Assembly: GCA_011316305.1 (NCBI GenBank)
Contig: SAUG01000130.1
Location: 1 to 64,000, forward strand
Direction of reading: 5' to 3'
Source of the DNA: Rusavskia elegans
Taxonomy: Eukaryota; Ascomycota; Lecanoromycetes; Teloschistales; Teloschistaceae
Length of the DNA: 64,000 nucleotides
The notes under the pieces are model-generated. The model had not been told where the DNA came from, did no database searches, and was given only the letters and a program-made list of their open reading frames with translations. Below, piece by piece: positions 47,740 through 57,720 of this stretch. Both the position numbers and the translations under genes were made by a program. The first letter of the stretch is position 1. The number at the start of each line of letters is the position of its first letter.

Positions 47740-48597
47740 ACGCTCGGTGGCCTTCCCATACTCTTGCGATTGTCCTTTACCTTCAATTCAGTACATGTAC
47801 AACAACAGGAGGGGCTTTACGGTTGCTGCCCCAAGGTATCGCAATGGGGGAAACAGGCGTACAGCAATGGTTGAATGAATGGGCTACGAGAGGCCTGCAG
47901 ACAAAGCTGTTCGCACCCCTACTCCTATTAGACTTTATCATCCCTGGATGTGCAGTTAGCTGCGTCACATCACATGGCTGTGGGTTTCCAACCGTCGAAA
48001 CGTACCTGCATAAGGCACAGCATTGGAAGCCCAGCAACGTGGTATCCTCAAGGAACTTCTGGAATTAATGCAAACCCTATAGTACATAATCCTGACCCCC
48101 TATCCCCTGGATCCGGCGATTTTTCTTCGGATCTGTGCAGAAGCCCTGTTTGACCCCTGGGCCCTCGCACAGGCCACAACAACGACAGGGGTTCTTGAGA
48201 TCGATCTCGGTATCACAGATAGAGTTTAGGGCGATCTGGTGGCGTTCAACGGCGTGCATGAAGCACGATGCACCATCGTCATCCAGCCTGTCTGTAGGTC
48301 CTTAGACAAGCCGAAGTACCGCTGGCACCCTTACAAATTCCAAATGCAGCAGTACCACCTCCTGTATCCCCTAAATCGTGGAGGTTCATAGACTATCTTA
48401 TTAGCCCGATGAACGGTGAGTGAAACGGGGGATGCCCGAGACAAAGGACAAGTGTGACCTCTTCTCTCATTTTGTCATTCACCGACCATACCCGACGACC
48501 ATCTCGTACAACAACTCTCGTTACCTGTCCGTACTTCATGAACGCCTGAGCCCTCTCCTCGAATCTGTTGGCCTTCGCCATCCCCTGCCGTGACACG
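47740..48597. other. Intergenic region between GUT2 and the Pro/Ser-rich gene
   Basis: Apart from the small cysteine-rich frame described separately at 48077-48259, no gene is recognised. The last ~150 bp before 48598 are the likely promoter of the next plus-strand gene. Confidence 0.4.
48077..48259 (-). CDS. Small cysteine-rich open frame, possibly an exon of a secreted protein
   Basis: A 60-residue frame from an ATG has six cysteines, four of them clustered (PCRCCGLCEGPG) plus SIC and GFC. The frame is open upstream of the ATG (LDDDGASCF), where a splice acceptor (ACAGACAG) is present and another Gly/Cys-bearing segment follows further upstream. This could be the 3' exon of a small secreted Cys-rich protein, but no signal peptide or complete exon chain could be built. 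No family is recognised. Confidence 0.25.
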   Translation of the reverse strand: MHAVERHQIALNSICDTEIDLKNPCRCCGLCEGPGVKQGFCTDPKKNRRIQGIGGQDYVL

Positions 48598-49848
48598 ATG
48601 CCAAACAGATACTCCCATGCATTCGTCCTTTCCCACTACGAAACCAAAGGCTTCATCACCCTGCCTCCTCGACCTCTCAGTCCCCCACCTGCTTGTTTGT
48701 CTGCGTCAGACCTCGAGCTCCACGCTCCCAATGGCCGCGACGATCGTTACGCTCCATCTCTCAACGCTGTCCCCGCGCTGTCTGATGCCTCTACCACATC
48801 CACGGCTTCAAGCTCGGGTGAGCTCCTCCCCAGACAGCCTTCACACAGCGCGTCTTCCTCCATAGTCACCGAGATATACGCCCCGCAGGCTCGATGCGTC
48901 GATTCGATACCGACAACATACGTTCCGGCTGAAGACGATCCTCAAGATGCTCGGCCACCCAGCCTATCCCCCACCCGCAAGACACCTCCACGACAATCCT
49001 CTCCTCCGCTACCAAAATCACGCTTCTCATCCTTCCACGACCTCTCTCCATTCATTTCCAAGCATTCATTGTCGGCAAAGCCCAGCAAGAAATCGCATCG
49101 CAGGCACTCGCATCTACCAATCGCACACAGCACCGAGCTGCCACAATCCTCAACGTCAAGTACCCCGAAACCAAGGGCCCACATCACTCACCGATCTTGG
49201 CTGCCACCCACCAACCCCCGTCAACAACCATACAACCCCGCTACTTACTACAAGCGCCTCGAACCCACCTTCGACACCGACTCTCTGGAATCTCTATCTC
49301 TCGAAGTGCTCGAGAACGAGGGACGACAATCACCTAACATGGACGTCCTACCTTGGGAGTACCAAGAGACGCATTCGACATTCCCGCCCGTATACCAACC
49401 ATCAGGCTTCCATCCACCACCAAATCGATCACAAGATCGTATCACCCAAACGCCAGCCCCCAACCACACTAGCGTCTCCTTACCTGCGCATGCACTCCAC
49501 TTCAATTCAGCCAACCAACCTATAAAGTATTTTCCAGATCCCGTACCTCAGCACCACTCGATGATATCAACCCAATCATATATCCCATCCCACCACTCCA
49601 ATCCGCCATCATCGCCATTACCGGATCCACCCACATCCACACTCCAGCACATCCTATCCCACCAACTCTCAAACGAATCCTTCGATTCCGCCGCTCCGCC
49701 GCCTATACGAACCACGCCTCGTCCGGCACAGCATCGGATCAGTGTCGAAGGGCGATCGAGTCAAGACCGAGTAGGACACGCAAAGGAAAGTGGAAAGGAA
49801 AGGGAGAGGGGAAGGGAGAGGGCGCGGATACGGACGACGGGACGCTGA
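48598..49848 (+). CDS. Pro/Ser/His-rich disordered protein, unknown function
   Basis: An intronless 416-residue frame from the first ATG (MPNRYSHAFVLSHYETKG); the frame upstream uses only TTG. The opening 30 residues and a LEPTFDTDSLESLSLEVLEN segment in the middle look more ordered. Everything else is low-complexity, rich in Pro, Ser, Thr and His, with SPP/PLP and RRHSH motifs that could be phosphorylation or SH3/WW targets. The C-terminus is strongly basic (GKERERGRERARIRTTGR). Codon use and continuous length make it a credible gene, but there is no recognisable domain and no assigned function. Confidence 0.65.
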   Translation: MPNRYSHAFVLSHYETKGFITLPPRPLSPPPACLSASDLELHAPNGRDDRYAPSLNAVPALSDASTTSTASSSGELLPRQPSHSASSSIVTEIYAPQARCVDSIPTTYVPAEDDPQDARPPSLSPTRKTPPRQSSPPLPKSRFSSFHDLSPFISKHSLSAKPSKKSHRRHSHLPIAHSTELPQSSTSSTPKPRAHITHRSWLPPTNPRQQPYNPATYYKRLEPTFDTDSLESLSLEVLENEGRQSPNMDVLPWEYQETHSTFPPVYQPSGFHPPPNRSQDRITQTPAPNHTSVSLPAHALHFNSANQPIKYFPDPVPQHHSMISTQSYIPSHHSNPPSSPLPDPPTSTLQHILSHQLSNESFDSAAPPPIRTTPRPAQHRISVEGRSSQDRVGHAKESGKERERGRERARIRTTGR

Positions 49849-50395
49849 GATTAGGAGGGAAAGGGGGGTTTGGTATGGGTGATGATGGGGCGAGGGGAGG
49901 ATTATACAGAAGGACTCAGTGATGGAGGGTGATGATTTGAATGGGTGGGCAGATGATGATGAGTGCTATGTGGGATGAGGGAGAGATATTAGTGAATATA
50001 CGGACGGACCGGCTTTCTTGAGATATTCTTCAGAAAATGGAGAAACAGGTAGCAAAGTGAGATGTAGATAGGCCGTGTAGCTTTCAATAGACTTACCTTG
50101 GTTATCATGAATGAAGCTGAATGTTTGATTGTGTCTAGATTCAGGTTTCCTGGAAAGGCTGTTCAGGTCGAGAGATGGGAATTAGGACGAGAGGACTTAT
50201 GGTGGTTATCGGCGCTTGACTTTGAAACACCATCAACTCACCGTGAACAGATATGTTAGTGGAAACTTAGACATGGTGATACATATACTCAACGAATAGA
50301 TTCTACCTGTACAAATTGGGGTATTCATACACTAGGGCTAGCTGTACAATAGGGGGTATCCGTACAAAATGGGTATCTCCTTCTCACTCACTCAC
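49849..50395. other. Convergent 3' region
   Basis: The Pro/Ser-rich gene (plus) and RTT106 (minus) converge here. The region shows GGGTGATGATG-type purine-rich sequence and a short imperfect repeat (CTACCTGTACAAATTGGGGTA / AGCTGTACAATAGGGGGTA near 50306-50360). No gene is seen. Confidence 0.45.
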
Positions 50396-51747
50396 TTACT
50401 CGCTCACGTCCTCCGCCTCGCTCCCCAACTCCATCTCAATCAAATTGCCCTCAGCATCCACATTCCCTCCATCTTCCTCCTCGCTACCCGATCCACTCCC
50501 TTCGCTTTCCCCCTCACTCCCCGGATCGAAATTCTCATCCTCCTCTTCATCTTCATCTTCCATGTCTTCCGCCTCCCGTTGCGCCTTCTGCAACTCCCCC
50601 TCCTCTTCCCCCTCAACCTCGCCTTCACCGCCAACGTTGTTGTTGTTCGTGCCGTTCACATTGTATTTTTGCGCCCTTCGCTGTTCGGCCATGCTTGCAT
50701 CTTGGAGGTTGCGGCGTTTTATGTAGGCGTCGATGCCGGCAAAATCGGCTTGGTCGATCATGGAGAATTCGATTTCGTGAGTTTCGGTATCAGGGTTGCT
50801 GGACGGGTTGTTGGCGGTGGTTGAAGGGGAGCTGGAGTACACGTTGAGGTTGAGGTTGAATGTGCGTTGCAAGACAGAAGTGTAGGATATGGAGGCGATG
50901 GAGTGGAAGGGGTAGAAAAGGATGGGTTTCTTGAATGCGAAGATGATGCCTGCGGGGAGGAAGAAGAGGAATCCTGCGTTGGGATTGCTTGGGTCAGCGC
51001 GGTGAATGGACACAGTTGTTGATGTGGATGGGTGGGCTAGCTGTTGCTACGGAAGACGTGTAGCGGCGTTAAGGGGCTAGACGAACCGTCTTTACTCCCT
51101 CGGAATGCCTTGATGTGGACTGCTTTCTCGCCCTTGCGGTGTGCTTGGGCAATTGTGCTCACGAAGTCCTTCTCATTGGGTTCGATGACCTTTGTGTTCT
51201 TCAAGCGCTTGCTCAGCATCTTTATTACAACGTCTCTATACGACTGCTCCTCATCAACAGGCTGATCGCTGTGAACAGCTTCGGGTTTGATCTCGGTGCC
51301 TGGGACACTGAAAAGGAGCTGGTCGTCGCCTGATGAGGGGAGAACGCAGAAGCTGTACTGCGGCTGCGCCTTTTCCGGCACAGGCAGACAAATACAGTAG
51401 TCAACGTCGCTGTATCGTATACCAAATTCTACTTCCCCAGTGGCGGCACTCGTGCCCCGGATTGCACCGGTTTCACTGTTTCGACCGATCTCTAGCTTGA
51501 GCTTCTTGCGTTGAGGAATTGAGAAGGAAACGTCGGCGATTGAGTCATGGGTGTCAGCAGTTGAAGCCTCGACTTCCAGCTTGCGTTTCTTCGATGGGGG
51601 AGCATGTCCATTTATCTGTATAGGTCCGGTCAATGTGCTGATGTAGGTGGCGATGTCTCGGAATAGATCAGCTAGTTCGGGGTGTTGCCGTATCGAAACC
51701 ACAATTCGAGACAAAAGATCGTCCGGTAGGTCTTGTAAGGGATCCAT
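50396..51747 (-). CDS. RTT106: Histone H3-H4 chaperone Rtt106
   Basis: Two exons (51747-51087 and 50973-50396; intron 113 nt) encode 412 residues. Rtt106 binds H3-H4 acetylated on H3K56 and deposits it behind replication forks and at transcribed or silenced regions. The N-terminus ([21 protein letters not shown]) is the dimerisation helix region. A basic KKRKLEVE stretch is a likely nuclear signal. The tandem PH-type fold includes [41 protein letters not shown] and [12 protein letters not shown], and the signature [34 protein letters not shown]. The C-terminus is a long acidic Glu/Asp/Gly tail typical of histone chaperones. The ATG at 51747 is preferred; longer frames upstream lack conservation. 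It shares its promoter with ADE12. Confidence 0.92.
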
Positions 51748-52024
51748 GTCTAGGACGCCATCAAGGATACGGCTGACGTGTTGACCTGACCACAAGGACA
51801 GCCATCCGGATCCAAGTGCTCCGGAGACGAGAACGCGAAGACGCGATAGCCGGGCCAAGCGCCATGCATCGCGCTTGCCCTTAAAGGTGCATCTGTGAGA
51901 AGAGTTCCGCCTTCCGAGTATCGCAGCCTTGGCAATTATTGTTCACCGACATGTGCGTCATTTCCTCCACAGTATTCGTTCTGATCCATTGACAAGCGTT
52001 ACTCGTCCAAATGTGTTCGCTGCG
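51748..52024. promoter_or_regulatory. 277-bp divergent promoter of RTT106 and ADE12
   Basis: The two ATGs are 277 bp apart on opposite strands, so both promoters and 5' UTRs share this interval. The sequence is not obviously repetitive. Coupled expression of a purine-synthesis enzyme and a replication-linked chaperone is inference. Confidence 0.6.
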
Positions 52025-53893
52025 ATGATTACACTAGTGCTGGGTGCCCAATGGGGCGATGAGGGCAAAGGCAAATTGACTGACATCCTCTGCGCCAAGG
52101 CATCACTCTGTGCCCGTGCTCAAGGAGGAAACAACGCCGGACAGTGAGTATTCCTCCCCATTTCTGAAGGGACTGGCTGGCTGACAAGTGTTGTAGCACC
52201 ATTGTCGCGAATGGTCAAACCTACGACTTCCACATCCTTCCCTCCGGCTTGGTAAATCCCAAATGCCTCAATCTCATCGGGACTGGCTGTGTCGTTCACA
52301 TTCCCAGCTTTTTCAAAGAGCTGGAAGATCTACACAAGAAAGGTCTCGACACCAAGGGACGCATACTGCTCAGCGGCAGAGCCCACGTCGTATTCGACCT
52401 ACACCTGCTCATCGATGGCTTGCAAGAAGGCGAGCTCACTGAAGCGGCAAAGAAAGAGCAATTAAGTGACGCACAAGTCCTGGTAGCGGAAAAGTCAACC
52501 AGAGGAGCGATCGGCACAACCAAGAAAGGCATTGGACCTGCCTACAGTGCAAAACATGCAAGAAGCGGAGTACGGATACACCAGATCTTCAACAAAGAGG
52601 AGCTCGACAAGAGATTGCGAGTGCTAGCAGGCGGAGCACAGAGGAGGTATGGCAGCGCAATGAAAGATTACGACGTCGAGGCAGAGATTGCCAGACTCAA
52701 TGTATGTCTGACCATGTGCCCCCAATACAATAGCGGCAGCAAGGCCCATGACTGATTGGCACATAGACGTATCGAGAGCAGCTACGTCCATTCGTAGTCG
52801 ACGCAGTACCCCTGATGGCTACCGCGCAGACCAATGACACGGAAATCCTTGTCGAGGGGGCGTGAGTAACTCACCGACATCACATGTGCGCATTACTGAC
52901 GCCACATGGCAGCAATGCATTGATGCTTGACATCGACTACGGCACCTATCCGTTCGTCACGTCGTCCTCAACCGGTACCGGCGGAGCCATCGGCGGCCTT
53001 GCCCTATCACCCTTCAGGATCAAGCACATCATCGGTGTGGTCAAGGCCTACACGACACGCGTTGGTGGGTAAGTGGAACCCCATGCACCGGCAAGGCCTC
53101 TGAGTTGGCTGGCAGTCAAGGTATGGGATGCGTTGAATGCTAATTCTGCCACCCTAGTGGACCCTTTCCCAGCGAAGCTTTGAACGTATGTCCATCCTTC
53201 CCGATCCTCCAAGTCACGCATTGACTGTGTATACACAATCGACAGGACGATGGCGATACACTCCAAAGCAAAGGGCACGAATACGGCGTCACGACGGGTC
53301 GACGCCGCCGCTGTGTAAGTCCAATCCCTTCAATCTAGCGAGGTGGGCAGCCGATATCTCGACTGCCAGCCAACCCAGATGCCCTGTCAGTGTATGAAAT
53401 ATTGATCGGTTTGCAGGGCTGGCTCGACCTCGTCGCCCTCAGACACTCCCACGCTATCAACCACTACACCAGCCTCAACCTCACCAAACTCGACATCCTG
53501 GACCACTTCGACACCATCCGCGTCGCAGTCGCCTACACAGACCCCTCCGACCCCTCCGCCGCGCCAATGACCGATTTCCCGGAAGATCTGTCGGTGCTGG
53601 ATCGCTGTGAGGTCGTATATGAGGACTTGGAGGGCTGGAAGGGAAAGGGGTGTGTGGCTGGTGCGAAGACATATGCGTCACTACCGAGAAAGGCTCAGGC
53701 GTATATACGGTTCATTGAGGAGAAGGTGGGTGTGGGGATCGAGTGGATTGGGACGGGGCCGGGGCGGCTGGACATGATCCGTCTGGTTCCTGATGTCAAG
53801 GAGAATCACAAGCAGGATTGGGGTGACTTTGGGGCGGTGGAGAAGAAGTATGAGCCTGATCACACTATCGTTGGGAGTATCCACGACTATTGA
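52025..53893 (+). CDS. ADE12: Adenylosuccinate synthetase
   Basis: Seven exons (52025-52143, 52197-52701, 52767-52861, 52913-53068, 53158-53185, 53246-53314, 53417-53893) encode 482 residues. The enzyme makes adenylosuccinate from IMP, aspartate and GTP, the first committed step to AMP, in the cytosol. Motifs: [15 protein letters not shown] (P-loop-like), [85 protein letters not shown] and the GTP-site LTKLDIL. Exon 5 is only 28 nt. It is somewhat longer than the ~430-residue bacterial enzyme because of extra residues around 115-130 and a ~20-residue C-terminal tail. Every joint restores a conserved segment. Confidence 0.96.
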
Positions 53894-54390
53894 TATTGTA
53901 CGTAGTGGAGCCTAACCTTTTTGCCAACATGCTTAGTACCTGCCTCTTGATAGAGTGATACAAGCATGCTCGTTGACTTGATGGTCAGTCGTGATTTGGG
54001 AGCGTACAACAATCGGTACCTCGATGTGAATATTCGCTCTAATGAGGGTACAGACAACGTGGTAGAGCTACATACTCATATAAGACGCTTACATGAAGCA
54101 TTTGACATAAGTTCAATGAGCAGAACACTGGTGACAACAATGGCATCCGACAGATCCAGAGAACATAGTTTCATTGACGCTTCTATCAGTCTACTTTCTA
54201 CATCGCCCATCGACAGACCTACGAATAGACACTGTCAAGGAAAGCCATCCTGAGTACCAAATACTCCCCATACTCCTCCCCATCTATCAAAAACACGCGC
54301 ATTCACATCCCAGTCCAATCGAAGCGCCAGACAACGCGGCAACGTACTCGCAAAACATGACGACGAAAGCATGCTGATTAAACCAAGCAT
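53894..54390. other. 3' flank of ADE12
   Basis: No gene is recognised; it leads into the repeat-rich interval. Confidence 0.4.
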
Positions 54391-54650
54391 ACGCTCAAAA
54401 GACAGCAGTCGCAGGACTCACTGGAGAAAGACCCCTTCCAAAAACCCAACGCAGCGCAAAAGCATCGGTCTATGGCCCAAAAACCACGTGCATAACTTAG
54501 CAAACTCTCAAAAGACAACAGGCGCGGGACTCACCAAAAGGCGCCTCGCGGAATAACCAACAGTCAAAGCAGCGGACCGGGACCCAAAAACATACGCAAC
54601 GCTTAGCAAGTGAACACATGGGGACTGCAAAGGAGAAAGACTCACCGGGG
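54391..54650. repeat. Degenerate ~105-110-bp repeat pair
   Basis: The module CTCAAAAGACARCAGKCGC...GGACTCAC, followed by CCCAAAAAC...CTTAGCAA, occurs twice (from about 54391 and 54502). A third partial trace (AAAGACTCACCGGGG) is at about 54637. Similarity is clear by eye though diverged. Confidence 0.6.
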
Positions 54651-54689
54651 CCCACTTCGGCCCCCGCCACCAGATCGACCGCGATGAAA

Positions 54690-55640
54690 AGGCTACCTTG
54701 ACTGTGCAGGTGATCAGAATCATCAAATCAGAGCATGGAAAGGGAAGACTTCCAGATGCGCAATACTGTGCAAGTCAATAGCAAGGGAAAGCAGCGCTGA
54801 GAAAGCAGATGATCAGCGAAAGACAACGAATTGGAAGGGTGGACTTCCATCTGGCGCTCGATGTTGTTGCTGCATCCAGGCCCTACGGCGGATTTCACGA
54901 CTATCTTGACTGTGAGAGTGATCAGCATCGAAAAACAAGAGCAGGCAAGGAAGACTTTCCATCTCAATCACCAAAAATCTGCCGTATCCAGGAACCGCCG
55001 CGTGTTCGAAGCTATCTTGACTGAGAGAGTGATCAGTATCAAAACATCAGAGCAATGGGAATAGCAATTGCTGGGAAGGGTGGACATTCCTTGCCATTTG
55101 CATTGAAATCGGTTATACCCAATACCCCCACTTGTTCAATGCTACGTTGACTGCGAGAGTGATCAGCATCAAAATATCGAAGCAGTGAAAGACAATGAGG
55201 ATTGAGGCATTGAATGTGGTGGGAAGGATGGACATTCCTTCATGATGAAGCCATAGCTGTATCCAATCTCCGCCGCGGGTCCGAATGCTACCTTGACAGT
55301 GGGAGTGATCAGTATCATAATATCAAGGCAGTGGAAAACACGAGGAATCAGGAATGAGAGGCACTGGGAAGGGTGGACATCCCTCTGCAATCAATGAACA
55401 GCTGCATCCAGTATCCCCTGTGAGTTCGCTGCCTTGACTGTGAGAGTGATCAGCATCAAAACATCAAAGCAACGAAAATAAGATGATCGAGGAATGGAAG
55501 GTGCTTGGAAGGGTGGACATCCCTCTGCAATAAAGCAATGAGCTTGGAGCGCCGATAATATCCAGGTCTGTAAAAGAGATGATCAGCCAGGAAAAATTGA
55601 AGGGATGGGACGGACTTCCCAATGCCATCGAGGTCAAACG
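54690..55640. repeat. Degenerate minisatellite, about six units of 110-210 bp
   Basis: The core TTGACTGTGAGAGTGATC, followed by AGCATCAAAACATC, recurs with variation near 54697, 54905, 55016, 55146, 55292 and 55433. A second block (GGGAAGGGTGGACATYCC) alternates with it. A diverged last unit ends around 55620. Units are spaced 208, 111, 130, 146 and 141 bp. No coding frame runs through it, and it lies between ADE12 and the unrecognised gene at 56119-57720. Confidence 0.8.
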
Positions 55641-55684
55641 GCAGAAGACTATGCTGCAATGTCAGTGTTAGTAGTGTCCCGGCT

Positions 55685-55768
55685 CCAGAGTCCCGTATCC
55701 AGAGTCCCGTATCCAGAGTCCCGTATCCAGAATCCCGTATCCAGAGTCCCGTATCCAGAGTCCCGTCC
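55685..55768. repeat. 14-bp tandem repeat CCAGAGTCCCGTAT
   Basis: Five full units and a partial sixth; the fourth unit has AATC instead of AGTC. Confidence 0.92.
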
Positions 55769-55840
55769 AGCAGGCCAAAGTCCAGATCCTGGAAAACCAA
55801 CAAACGCAACACAAGCAAAACGCTAGAAGCAGAACGCAAA

Positions 55841-55925
55841 AAGCAGAACGCAAAGGCCACAATGCTAAGGCCACAACGCAAAAAGCAGAACTCAAAGGCC
55901 ACAATGCTAAGGCCACAACGCAAAA
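55841..55925. repeat. 42-bp tandem repeat of AAGCAGAACGCAAAGG type
   Basis: Two copies (55841 and 55883) differing by one or two bases, each containing CCACAATGCTAAGGCCACAA, then running into degenerate CAAAAGG units. Confidence 0.85.
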
Positions 55926-56118
55926 GGCAAAAGGCAAAAAGGCAAGAAGCAAAGCACGAAGTGCGCAAGTACGTGGCAACAACAGATCCGACAGAAGGAA
56001 AGACAAAGGAAAAACAGCAGACCTGAAGCCCGAGATGTTTAGCATGATTTTGACCTTTTGTGTTTTTTTTGGCAAGGTAGTAACCCCTTTTCATTTTCTT
56101 GAATTCACTCACTCACCT

Positions 56119-57720
56119 TCAATCCAGTCCAGCGTCGATCCAGATGTCCTGGCGGTCCCAATAGGCCTTGTTGAATGTCCCGATGTGCACTCCAGATGGC
56201 AAGTCCTCCCGGTACTTTCCAGTCGCCTTGAAGTAGGCATACTTCCCAAGGAACTGATGCAGACCCTTCTTGTTGCAATCCGGACTCCCGCACTCCGCAT
56301 GCTGATAGATCGGCTCCGTTCCAGTGATATATCTGTCTTGGCCATCCGGTCCAGTCCATCCACGGAGTTTGCCGATATACCGAGTCGGATCCACATGCAC
56401 ATGATCAGTCTTCTTCACAGGCCTCTCCGGCGTATCCATCGCCTGCAAACAAACTTGTCGTCAGCATGGGTCTGCAAGAAGGAGAGCGGAAATAACATGA
56501 ATAGAAGAGAGACAACACGAAAGGTATCCCTTCAACTGGTGGGGTGGGCCTTCGATCGCTTGGTATCGCGATAACGCCTGGCCAAAGCACTGGAACGAAC
56601 ACGGCATGACTGATACAGTATGCGAAGGAAGATGAAGGGGAAAGGAGAACGGCATGACTGATGCAATGTGCGGACGAGACATGGATGGAAGAGCCGGCGA
56701 CATGAATGATGCAATGCGCGAAATAAAGATGAAAGCAAAGACGACGGCGTCAAGGGGAAAGGATGATGAGGAGGGAACATAATGCAGCATGAAGAGCAGA
56801 CATCGTCGCATGAAAAGAGAAGGCAAGAGTTCAAGAAGGAGGAAATGATGGACTTACACATGGCTCTCCAATCCACCTATCCACAATCTTCTCCGTCTTC
56901 AACTCTTCTGCCCACCTAAGGCCTCTCCTCGCCGTGACTCGGTGTTGCCCATTCCTCTTGAGGATACCTCTGAGAGGCACCTTGGATGACTTGACAGGAA
57001 TGACAAAGGGCACCGGTGCGCAGTTGACGTTGCGAGATCTTGTCGCTCTAGGAGCATGGGGCGTCAACGGACCTGGGCCAACGTTAGTCGAGCGCGCGAC
57101 GATGAGGAAGTGGAAGACTTACGAGGAGATGAGGTGGCCTGAGCTACCACAATTGGTGCAATGTAAGAAAAGCTTGATCCCGTCATGACTGAAGCTGCCG
57201 GAGAGACTTGACGAGCCGGTTTGTTCAGTTTCTCATCGACCGGTGGGACTTGACGAGCCCGGTGCGCGTTGAGAGGCTGACGGGGAGCTGGCAAGATGTC
57301 AGTAAGCATGCGACGAGCGATGATTGTAAGGATGGAGTGCTCACCTGGCTTCTTAGAGGAAGCGCCACCAGAAGGACGAGTAGCATGGCGCTGCCGGACA
57401 GTCGCCCATGTCTCGCGTTTGCCTGGAATGCTGGCCTTGTCGGAGGAGGAACACGCGGCGGCTAGGCGTTCCTTTCGAGCTTGTAGTCTGGCAAGGATGA
57501 CAGACGAGGCCCCCGACGTCGTGATGCGTGGCGCAGCAGTTGACACGTCTTGACGATGAAAAGGTCGTGACTGGACCTTTGGCGATGAGGAAGTGTGCAG
57601 AGCCGGCCGGTTCCGGATGCGAGTGATAGGCTGTGACTTGGCCTGGAGTTGCTGCTCACCAGTCTGACGAGCAGCCTGACGAGCAGCGAGGAGATCGAGC
57701 ACGACTCTTGAGCGAAGCAT
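56119..57720 (-). CDS. Unrecognised three-exon gene with basic N-terminus
   Basis: The proposed exons (57720-57123, 57072-56858, 56442-56119) give 378 residues. The start ATG opens MLRSRVVLDLLAARQAARQTG, an Arg/Ala-rich, acid-poor segment resembling a mitochondrial or nuclear targeting sequence. Residues up to ~200 are Ser/Arg/Ala-rich. Exon 2 adds a basic SKVPLRGILKRNGQHRVTARR stretch. Exon 3 is the most domain-like: TRYIGKLRGWTGPDGQDRYITG, CGSPDCNKKGLHQFLGKYAYF and WDRQDIWIDAGLD. The first intron (50 nt) is well supported; the second is 415 nt and contains short tandem repeats, so exon 3 could instead be a separate gene. I do not recognise the family. Confidence 0.5.
56600..56735. repeat. 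Three diverged ~47-bp units inside the 415-nt intron
   Basis: The module CGGCATGACTGATRCARTRTGCG recurs three times at roughly 47-bp spacing (about 56603, 56650, 56697), with GAAGATGAAGG/ACGAGACATGG-type spacers. The last unit reads CGACATGAATGATGCAATGCGCG. Confidence 0.65.

Noticed and set aside
54391..55925. CRISPR-like array
   Set aside because: Units are long, degenerate and of variable spacing in a eukaryotic genome; these are minisatellites.
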